Assembly: GCA_963682055.1 (NCBI GenBank)
Contig: OY821742.1
Location: 17,480,135-17,544,134, forward strand
Source of the DNA: Primula veris
Taxonomy: Eukaryota > Streptophyta > Magnoliopsida > Ericales > Primulaceae
Direction: 5' to 3'
Length of the DNA stretch: 64,000 bases
How positions within the stretch are numbered: position 1 is the first letter of the stretch; each line of letters begins with the position of its first letter. A model generated the notes under the pieces. That model was not told the DNA's origin and did not search any database. It saw only the letters and a list, made by a program, of their open reading frames with translations. A program made the translations under genes and the position numbers. Of the stretch, positions 56,389 to 64,000 are shown in pieces.

Positions 56389-56396
56389 TATAAATA
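56389..56396 (+). promoter_or_regulatory. TATA box of the copy B antisense gene
   Basis: CTATAAATACCCTCAGTG lies about 115 bp upstream of the ATG at 56508. The motif and spacing match the copy A antisense promoter. Confidence 0.6.
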
Positions 56397-56507
56397 CCCT
56401 CAGTGAAAATTCATTTTCACTTTCTCAATCTCTCTCTAAAATTTTCACAGCAAACCATTCTCTCTCTTCCTTCATACTTAGGAGATTTCACCAACCAACC
56501 AACCATC

Positions 56508-59173
56508 ATGGTTATCAAACACGGAGCCGGAAAAGGCCCGATGGTTGCCCCGTAACCACGGCGCCTTGAGGTGATGGCACACGCCTTGCCATTCCGGGCG
56601 ATGGTTATCGACCCAGCCATCTCCGTAGCAGTAAACGACAACAGTATCATGGTCAGGCAGCACGGGCCTGACCTAGACGAGTTTCGTCAACTCTGCGGCA
56701 TAGGGGAGGAGTTTCGACTTCGGACCTGTGCGACCTCGGACGAGGTAAACGGGATCATGGCTGATCCCAAGAGTATGGTAACTCTCTCCCTCTCTACTCC
56801 TCTATACGGGGGCACCCACCTCCCCATTCCGGAGCTACTGGCGGAGCTCTGCGCCTGGACGCAGACTCTTCCGTGCCAGTGGCCTTTGCAAGCGCACCGC
56901 ATCTGCGCCGGAATGGAGGCCCTAAGTGTCTTGTTGGGCCCGGCCATTCCGGAACCATTGGGGCTTAGGGAGCTCTTGGCCTGCTACGAATTTTTGCAGG
57001 CCGAGCCAAGCTCCCAATCTAAGAGCCGGCAGCCCTACCTGAGGTGCCGGTCTCATAATCAGCTGATCACGGGTAACTCCGATTCGAATCGGGGTTACAC
57101 ACAAGACGTGGTCATGGTGGAGGGCCCCTGGCTCCTCCGTGACGACCTAACTCTCCCGATCAGGCCGGGGAGGGTGCTGAGCACCAAGGAAAATAAATTC
57201 ACCGTGGCCTCTAAGCTTGGGGGCCTGGGCGAACCCAACATACAGTCATTGGAGGTGGCCCTTAACTGGTGGGGTCCGGATGGGACCGACGTGGGGGCAC
57301 GCGATGTGGAACGCCTGCTAATCTGTGGCTCCCCCACCTCCTATAAGGGGAATAGCTTCAAGTGGCCCCACAGGACCTTCTGTCCTGTGGGATACTCCAG
57401 GGAAAGGTGGGAGAAGGAGAAGGGTCTGGAGTCGACCCTCCCTCCCAAGGTGGTTGAAGGTGCCGAGGCAGCCCTCCCTCCCAGAGGTCTGGAGCATGTG
57501 GCGAAGAAGGCTTCGAAGGCAAAGCTGAAGACAGGCAGTAGGGCGAAGGCGGCGACGGTGGTCTCCTTCGCTCCTTCAACGGCCGGGGTTCACTTTGAGA
57601 CCCGGTCTGATGGTACCGTCCTTCACTACCGGGTGGAGGCGGACGGTACCCGAACCTATATTGATGTGCATGGGAAGCCTCTGACAGAGGTTCTCCCCTT
57701 GAGCTCTAGGGAGCCCGCTGTGGGGAGCCCCCTACGATTAGAAGATAGCCCATCTGAGGCAGAACCCTCCGGGCCAGCCTTGGGCACCTCAAGGACCAGA
57801 GTAAGTCACTTCTTGTTTTTCTCAAATCTTCGTTTTTACACTTAGCTAGATTTAGTTAATTTCTTCTAATTTCTCTAACTCCTTTCTTGTATGGCCTGTA
57901 TAGGTAGTCCGTTCTGACGAGGAGGAGGAGGCAGATGAAGAGGCTGAGGAGGAGGCGGGGGTGGAAGAGATAGCTGCCGAGGATGAGGTGGCTGAGGTTG
58001 GGTGTGGCGAAGAAGAAGAAGGGGCGTTCGAAAAGGTTGCTGAGACGGGGGAGCCCGAGGGGGTAGTGGTCGAGGTCGAGGCCGAGGAGAGGGATGTGGT
58101 GGTGACAGGAGAGAGGGAAGTGGCGATCCTGCCTCAGTCGGCTGGCCCGGATGATTTGGCAGCCCAAGCCAGACTCGATCGGCTGGCCCGCAAGGCCCTT
58201 CTGGGGAAGAGAAAGGTGGAGGGGACGAAGTCCCTCCAAGGGGAAAAGAGGGCCAAGGTCGGAGGGAGCAACCCATCCGAGGTTGTGGTCGTTGAGGGGC
58301 CTAGAGGGACGTCGGGCCCTGCTCAAGGCCCTACTCAAGGCTCAAGCTCCAGCTCTGCCTCCCCGACCCACAGGATGCCTGTGCAGACGCCCGAGGAGGT
58401 GAAGGCGGCCACAGGGGTGAAGAGCATCATGGAGGCTCACCCATTTGCCGGGTTACTTGCTTTGGCTGCGCTCCAGCAGCAAAGCGTCGAGGCTGATCAC
58501 CGAGGTCGTGACCTCGCATCCTCCATGACATCGGCCATGGCCATGATACCTCAGGTACGTGTATAGTCTATTTTGTATGTTTTCACATTCTTCCCACATA
58601 TTTTTGCTAAGTGTTTTGCCTTTTCCCTTGTAGGCCTACTTAATGATGAACCAATATGTCTATCACCAAGGCCAGCTGGTGAGGTCATGGGCCGCGAAGG
58701 CAGAGGCTAATGCCAAGCTCGTGGAGGAGGCCCAAAAAAGGGCGGAGGAGGCCCAGAAAAGGTCTGAGGAGGCCCAACTCAGGGCGGAGAAAGCTGAGGT
58801 CCTCAACGCCACGGTTGAGGCTCGAAGAGTCAAAGCCGTGAAGGCCAGAACGGAGGCCGAGGAGCGCGCCCAGGCTGCGGAGGCAGCCCTAAAAGAGGCT
58901 GAGGCTGGCGTAACCGACAGGATAAAGGCGGCGGTCCAGACTGGCCAGGCCGAGCTGAATGCTGCCTGGGCCCAAAAGACACAGAAGGACTTCAACTCCT
59001 TCTACGTCGAAGGGTGGTCTGAGGCGGCTGCCTTCATGAGGACGGGACCGGATCACCCGGTATGGAACGTAGAAAATATTATCGTTCCCGTCCCCTCAGC
59101 TCCCGTTCCGGATGTGGTGCCTTTGACTCCTCGAGCTCTCTCGGACGAAGAGGACGGAGCTAGCCAGAACTAG
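56508..59173 (+). pseudogene. Spliced antisense gene of Tat copy B (early stop)
   Basis: Exons 56508-57800, 57904-58554 and 58634-59173 give 827 codons, with introns of 103 and 79 bp at the same places as in copy A. TAA at 56553-56555 (codon 16) interrupts the frame; a downstream ATG at 56574 could restart it and would lose only the N-terminal 22 residues. Exon 1 has LPFRAMVIDPAISV, LITGNSDSNRGYTQDV and RTFCPVGYSRERW. Exon 2 has a Glu-rich acidic part, then a basic part, then MPVQTPEEVKAATGVKSIME. Exon 3 is a coiled coil (repeated KRAEEAQ) and ends near VPVPSAPVPDVVPLTPRALS. Conservation across two diverged copies suggests selection on the protein. Function unknown; not assigned. Confidence 0.8.
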
Positions 59174-59406
59174 GGTAGATTTAGGCTTTTGTTTTCAATG
59201 TAGTTTCCTTTTTGTACTTAGCATGTAATAGCTTTCCATTGAATGAAATGAAAAAACAATTTTGGACTTGTCTTTTATTTATTCTTCTGTGTTTTACTTC
59301 CATTGTGATTTATACATTGTATACATGCTCCCAAAGGAGTGGGCCATAATGCTTCGGCGTTGGGGCGCTCGTTTTATACAACTCATAGCTTGCAAACCGA
59401 AGTAAC

Positions 59407-59945
59407 ACATAGAGAATTTAAATGAACTGAAAAATTCAAGTAAATATGAACCGGGGTGCCGTATAGGCTCGTGTTCTGAAACACTTAGAAATTTTAAATG
59501 AACTGAAAAATTCAAGTAAATATGAACCGGGGTGCCGTATAGGCTCGTGTTCTGAAACACTTAGAAATTTTAAATGAACTGAAAAATTCAAGTAAATATG
59601 AACCGGGGTGCCGTATAGGCTCGTGTTCTGAAACACTTAGAAATTTTAAATGAACTGAAAAATTCAAGTAAATATGAACCGGGGTGCCGTATAGGCTCGT
59701 GTTCTGAAACACTTAGAAATTTTAAATGAACTGAAAAATTCAAGTAAATATGAACCGGGGTGCCGTATAGGCTCGTGTTCTGAAACACTTAGAAATTTTA
59801 AATGAACTGAAAAATTCAAGTAAATATGAACCGGGGTGCCGTATAGGCTCGTGTTCTGAAACACTTAGAAATTTTAAATGAACTGAAAATTCAAGTAAAT
59901 ATGAACCGGGGTGCCGTATAGGCTCGTGTTCTGAAACACTTAGAG
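59407..59945 (-). repeat. 76-bp tandem array of Tat copy B, homogeneous
   Basis: About seven near-identical 76-bp units, each containing (plus strand) GAACCGGGGTGCCGTATAGG and CTGAAACACTTAGAAATTTT. The two-variant alternation of copy A is absent. The array sits between the end of the antisense gene and the pol stop, as in copy A. Confidence 0.92.
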
Positions 59946-60047
59946 AATATTCGAATGAACTGAAATAACAGTAGTTTTTATTTATAAAGCCCACAGGCAT
60001 AAATTTACACCACATTCTTATTTACACAAAGTCATAAAGGCCGAGCC

Positions 60048-63000
60048 CTACGGGTAGTACTTCCTTAGGTTGTTGACGTTCCAAGGTCGGTCCACCGGGA
60101 CGTCGTTGGGAAGACGACCCAACAGGTAGGCCCCGTTCCCTACTGCACCGAGGATTCGATAGGGGCCTTCCCAATTGGGGCCTAGCTTGCCGTCGGATTG
60201 TATCCTGGTGTTGTTGTTTACTTTTCGTAACACGAGGTCTTCGTCTTGGAAACGTCTGGCGTTCACTATTTTGTTATAAGAACGCCCCAGCTCGTTTTTA
60301 TATTCGGCGTTACGGATGGCCGCAACCTCCCTTCTTTCTTCGGCGTAGTCCAGCTCTAGCCCCATCATCTTTTCATTAAGCCCGTTTTCCACCATGTCCG
60401 TCCTCAGAGAAGGAAGCCCAATTTCTAACGGGATGATGGCTTCCATTCCGTAAGTAAGGCTATAGGGTGTCTGTTGAGTGCCCCGTCTTCTCGTCGTTCG
60501 GTAGGCCCAAAGGACGTGATGCAGTTCTGCAGCCCATCGTCCTTTGGACTCGTCTAGCCTCTTCTTGATTCTGTCGAGCACGGTCTTATTTGACACCTCG
60601 GCTTGTCCGTTGCATTGGGGGTACGACGGGGTCGAATAGTAGTTCTTGATGTGATACTTTGCATACATCGTTTTTAATTTGTCCCCGGTGAACTGTCCCC
60701 CATTGTCCGCAACGATTGAGTAGGGGATTCCGAATCTGGTGATCACGTCTCTCCAGAGGAAACGCATCACTTCGGCCTTTGTGATTTTCGCCAAGGCCAC
60801 GGCCTCCACCCACTTTGAGAAGTAATCGGTGACCATGAGGAGGAACTTCTTTCCCCCCGGGGCCACGGGGAATGGTCCGACGATATCCATGCCCCACTGT
60901 GCAAAGGGCCAGGGCGAGGTTACGCTGCTCATTTTTTGCGCCGGGGCATGGGGTATGGGTGCGTACTTCTGACACTTCTCGCACCTGAGTACGAAAGCCT
61001 TGGCGTCCTTCTGCATGAGGGGCCACCAATACCCGTGGGTCAAGGCTCGGTTGGCCAGCGATCTGCCCCCGGTATGGCTCCCACACGTTCCTTCGTGAAT
61101 TTCTTCCATGACCCTCATTACCATGTCAGGGTGGACGCAGAGTAAGTAGGGGCCAGAAAACGATCTTTTATAGAGCTTGTCGTTGGGAGCTATCCAGAAT
61201 CCCAGTGCCGTTCTTCTTATTTTCTCGGCCTCTTTCTTCTCATTGGGAAGATCACCGGAGCGATGGTATTCGATTATGGGGTCCATCCAGCTTGGTTCTG
61301 GCGGGAGGTCAGTCACCATGTTAATTGTTGCCCTAGCCTCGATGCTAGGCGAAGGGACGTATTCTATGGTGATGACTCTCTCTTTTTTATCACTCATGAC
61401 CGAGGCTAGGGTCGCTAGTGCATCGGCGTGGGTGTTCTCGTTTCTGTTTATGTTGACGATTTCTTGACATTCAAAGCTTTGGAGTATTCCGGAAGCGATA
61501 GCCACGTAGCTGGCCATCCTGTCGTCCTTCGTCTGAAATTCACCACTGATCTGGCTGCTGACTAATTGAGAGTCCGTATGCACCAGTATCTTCTTGATTC
61601 TGAGGCTTCGGGCCATTTTCAGGCCGGCGATAACGGCCTCATATTCGGCCTCGTTATTGGTGGCTCTGAAGCCAAGTTGGATCGACTTCTCGATCACATC
61701 CCCTTGTGGAGATCGGAGTACGACGCCGAGGCCGGACCCTTTCTTATTGGCGGCTCCATCCGCGTGCAAGATCCAGGTCTCGGGGGCACAACCTGTGATG
61801 TCGGGGCATTGAGTCGTCCCAGTGAATTCTGCCACGAAGTCGGCCAGGGCCTGTCCCTTGACGGACGTTCGCGGCGCATAGCTGATGTCGTAGGCGTTCA
61901 AGTGGCAGGCCCACTTCATCATTCGTCGAGAGAGATCCCCCTTTTGGAGTATTTCTCGCACAGGCTGGTCCGTATAGACCACAATGCTGTGTGCAGAGAA
62001 ATAGTGAGCAAGTTTTCGTGAGGCCACGACGAGGGCTAGGACGAGTTTTTCCAAAGGCGTATACCTAGCCTCGGCATCGAGGAGAGTTTTGCTCACGTAA
62101 TAGATAGGTCTTTGCTCCCTGTCGAGTTCCTTGATGAGGACGGCGCTGACGGCTATCTCGGACACGGCGAGGTATAGGGTAAGGACATCGCCTGGGTCCG
62201 GCTTAGTTAGAAGAGGCGGACTTCCGAGATAGTCAGCCAGCTCGGTGAACGCACGCCGGCATTCATCGGTCCATTCGAATTTCTTCTGAGCTTTCAAGGC
62301 CGTAAAGAATGGCTTGCATCGATCCCCGAACCGGGCAATAAATCGGTTGAGGGCGGCAGCCATTCCGGCTAGCTTTTGTATGTCCCTTCTCTTCTCAGGT
62401 GTTTTCAAATTTTTCAAGGCAAAGATCTGGGACGGGTTCGCTTCGATGCCGCGGTGGGTCACCATGAACCCCAGGAATTTGCCGGCGCCTACCCCGAAGG
62501 CACATTTAGAGGCGTTCAGCTTCAGGTCATGCCTTCGTATTGTTTCGAACACCTCCCTTAGGTCGGATAGGTGGTCCCTCTCCTGGGTGCTTTTTACCAC
62601 CATGTCGTCAATATAGACCTCCATGGTTCGGCCTATGTTCTTATAGAATATCTTGGTGACCATTCTCTGATAGGTCGCCCCGGCGTTCTTGAGTCCGAAG
62701 GGCATCACCTTGTAGCAGTAATTTCCCCTTGGGGTGATGAAGGCAGTTTTTTCTTGGTCGGCCTCCGACATAGGTATTTGATGGTAGCCGGAGCAGGCAT
62801 CCAGGAAGCTCATTCTGGCGGCCCCGGCCGTAGAGTCCATTATTTGATCGATTTTGGGCAAGGGGAAAGGATCCTTTGGACAGGCCTTGTTGAGGCTCGT
62901 ATAATCGATGCACACCCTCAACTTTCCGTTCTTTTTGGGGACCACTACGGGATTGGCGAGCCATCTGGGGTAATAAATCTCCCTGATGGCCCCGGCCAGA

Positions 63001-64000
63001 AGAAGCTTCTCTACTTCCTCGTTTATGGCATCGGCATGCTCTGGACTGACGCGGCGCCCCTTTTGCATCACGGGCTTGGCAACCGGGTTGACGTTAAGTT
63101 GGTGGCAAGTGAGGTCGGAACTGATGCCTGGCATCTCGCTTGGACCCCATGCAAAATTGTCGAGGTGTTGGAGAAGGAGTTCGACGAGGTCGGTGACCTC
63201 AGGTTTGGTAAGCTTTGCTCCCACCATAAAAAAGTGGTCCTCGTCATGCCCCGGGATTTGGATTTTCAGCAGTCCCTCCTCCACCTTGTCTTCGGCCTCA
63301 GGCCCCATCTTTTTGTTTAGTTCCCTCAGCAGCTTAGGGTCCTCTGCCTCGATGTTCATGGCACTTTGGGCCGGCACCATCTTTTTGCCGGAATACACGG
63401 CCATGGCACAGCTGCGTGAGACTTTCTGATTTCCTGAGATGGTTTCCACACCAGAATCAGTTGGATACTTAACCTTTTGGTGTAAGGTGGAGGAGATTCC
63501 ATCTATTCTATGGAGCCACGGGCGCCCCAATATCACGTTGTAAACAGAGGGGACATTCACCACCGTGAACTCCACGCCCATAACTTTCGTACCAGTTTTC
63601 ACGGGCAAGGTTATGTTTCCTTTGGGCCGGACCGCCTCCGAGTTGAATCCGTACAGGGGAGGGACGTCGGTTTCCAACTGTTCCTCTTTGAGTCCCATAT
63701 TTCGAAAGAGGTCTTCAAAGAGTATATTGACCGACGCTCCTTGATCAACGAGGATCCGTCCTACTACGCATAGGCCTATCTGTGCCGAGATAACGAGGGC
63801 ATCAGTGTGGGGCACGCCCACCCCCACCAGGTCGAAGTCAGTGAAGCTTACATCCGGCTTGGAATTGCGCTTATACTTTTTCCGAGGGCTTGAGCTTTCT
63901 GCGAGGCAGACGTACTGCTTCATCAATGCTTCCCGTGCTGAGGTTCTTTCTGCCCCATTCTGGATTGACCTTTTGGGCCCAGAATGAATGACATGACAGA
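60048..64000 (-). CDS. Pol polyprotein of Tat copy B (partial: protease to integrase)
   Basis: The frame is open from the right edge to the stop at 60048, about 1316 aa visible. In order: end of gag (CHVIHSGPKRSIQNGAERTS), protease VDQGASVNILF, RT with VPKKNGKLRVCIDY and YIDDMVVKS, a degenerate first RNaseH (LYLAVSEIAVSAVL), a second RNaseH keeping DGAAN, NNEAEYEA, HTDSQ and THADALA, then integrase with its HHCC finger and D, D, E residues (MDIVGPF, ADNGGQF, NGQAEVSN). The two stops of copy A are sense codons here. The dual RNaseH marks the Tat lineage. The N-terminal gag part is outside the window. Confidence 0.95.
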   Translation of the reverse strand, partial: CHVIHSGPKRSIQNGAERTSAREALMKQYVCLAESSSPRKKYKRNSKPDVSFTDFDLVGVGVPHTDALVISAQIGLCVVGRILVDQGASVNILFEDLFRNMGLKEEQLETDVPPLYGFNSEAVRPKGNITLPVKTGTKVMGVEFTVVNVPSVYNVILGRPWLHRIDGISSTLHQKVKYPTDSGVETISGNQKVSRSCAMAVYSGKKMVPAQSAMNIEAEDPKLLRELNKKMGPEAEDKVEEGLLKIQIPGHDEDHFFMVGAKLTKPEVTDLVELLLQHLDNFAWGPSEMPGISSDLTCHQLNVNPVAKPVMQKGRRVSPEHADAINEEVEKLLLAGAIREIYYPRWLANPVVVPKKNGKLRVCIDYTSLNKACPKDPFPLPKIDQIMDSTAGAARMSFLDACSGYHQIPMSEADQEKTAFITPRGNYCYKVMPFGLKNAGATYQRMVTKIFYKNIGRTMEVYIDDMVVKSTQERDHLSDLREVFETIRRHDLKLNASKCAFGVGAGKFLGFMVTHRGIEANPSQIFALKNLKTPEKRRDIQKLAGMAAALNRFIARFGDRCKPFFTALKAQKKFEWTDECRRAFTELADYLGSPPLLTKPDPGDVLTLYLAVSEIAVSAVLIKELDREQRPIYYVSKTLLDAEARYTPLEKLVLALVVASRKLAHYFSAHSIVVYTDQPVREILQKGDLSRRMMKWACHLNAYDISYAPRTSVKGQALADFVAEFTGTTQCPDITGCAPETWILHADGAANKKGSGLGVVLRSPQGDVIEKSIQLGFRATNNEAEYEAVIAGLKMARSLRIKKILVHTDSQLVSSQISGEFQTKDDRMASYVAIASGILQSFECQEIVNINRNENTHADALATLASVMSDKKERVITIEYVPSPSIEARATINMVTDLPPEPSWMDPIIEYHRSGDLPNEKKEAEKIRRTALGFWIAPNDKLYKRSFSGPYLLCVHPDMVMRVMEEIHEGTCGSHTGGRSLANRALTHGYWWPLMQKDAKAFVLRCEKCQKYAPIPHAPAQKMSSVTSPWPFAQWGMDIVGPFPVAPGGKKFLLMVTDYFSKWVEAVALAKITKAEVMRFLWRDVITRFGIPYSIVADNGGQFTGDKLKTMYAKYHIKNYYSTPSYPQCNGQAEVSNKTVLDRIKKRLDESKGRWAAELHHVLWAYRTTRRRGTQQTPYSLTYGMEAIIPLEIGLPSLRTDMVENGLNEKMMGLELDYAEERREVAAIRNAEYKNELGRSYNKIVNARRFQDEDLVLRKVNNNTRIQSDGKLGPNWEGPYRILGAVGNGAYLLGRLPNDVPVDRPWNVNNLRKYYP

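Larger units (their letters stand above)
55320..64000 (-). mobile_element. Ty3/gypsy Tat-lineage retrotransposon, copy B (partial, runs off right edge)
   Basis: The element reads on the minus strand. Its 3' LTR is at 55320-56016 (697 bp, ends TGGCGAG/CTCGCCA in plus-strand mirror form). Next come a spliced antisense gene (56508-59173, plus), a 76-bp tandem array (59407-59945), and pol (60048 to the edge). Layout and protein sequence match copy A closely. Gag and the 5' LTR lie outside the window. Pol has no stop in the visible part, so this copy may be functional for pol. Confidence 0.93.

Overview
This is nuclear DNA from a flowering plant, most likely a eudicot. The evidence is intron-rich plant genes in an AT-rich background, a jasmonate repressor (JAZ/TIFY) gene, and several kinds of plant transposable element. 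The species cannot be fixed from the sequence alone. I read the window as two complete host genes, one host gene fragment, and a large transposon-rich half.

Host genes. 1798-12008 (+) is a 15-exon gene for a VIT-like/VWA protein (inter-alpha-trypsin-inhibitor heavy-chain-like, about 746 aa) with an intact MIDAS motif and a Cys-rich tail. Its introns carry two tandem duplications and a hAT-type MITE with an 8-bp target duplication. 21599-23821 (+) is a five-exon JAZ gene (212 aa) with a TIFY motif and a Jas degron split by an intron. Near 53677 is one exon that resembles the alpha-crystallin-like domain of IDM2/IDM3-type proteins. The rest of that gene is not visible before a retrotransposon begins at 55320.

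Mobile DNA. 17124-17701 is a 578-bp TRIM (236-bp LTRs, 5-bp target duplication). 25359-33986 is a foldback-type element interrupted by a young 7-kb Copia-type element (26527-33555, minus strand). The Copia LTRs are nearly identical, but its coding region is wrecked and studded with small palindromes that share a central CGAC(A/T/G)GG. 49743-51955 is a Mutator-like foldback element (9-bp target duplication) built from A/T-rich arms around a 21-bp minisatellite.

Two Tat-lineage Ty3/gypsy elements lie 3' end to 3' end: copy A (37556-48809, +, complete, target duplication GTCAC) and copy B (55320 to beyond the right edge, minus). Both have gag-protease-RT-RNaseH-second RNaseH-integrase, then a 76-bp tandem array, then a spliced three-exon gene on the opposite strand with its own TATA box. 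Copy A pol has two in-frame stops, copy B pol is open throughout the window, and each antisense gene has one stop at a different site.

The remaining intergenic DNA is AT-rich with repeat remnants and no gene that I can support. All splice sites were placed by eye from GT/AG signals, reading frame and family resemblance; no search or alignment program was used.
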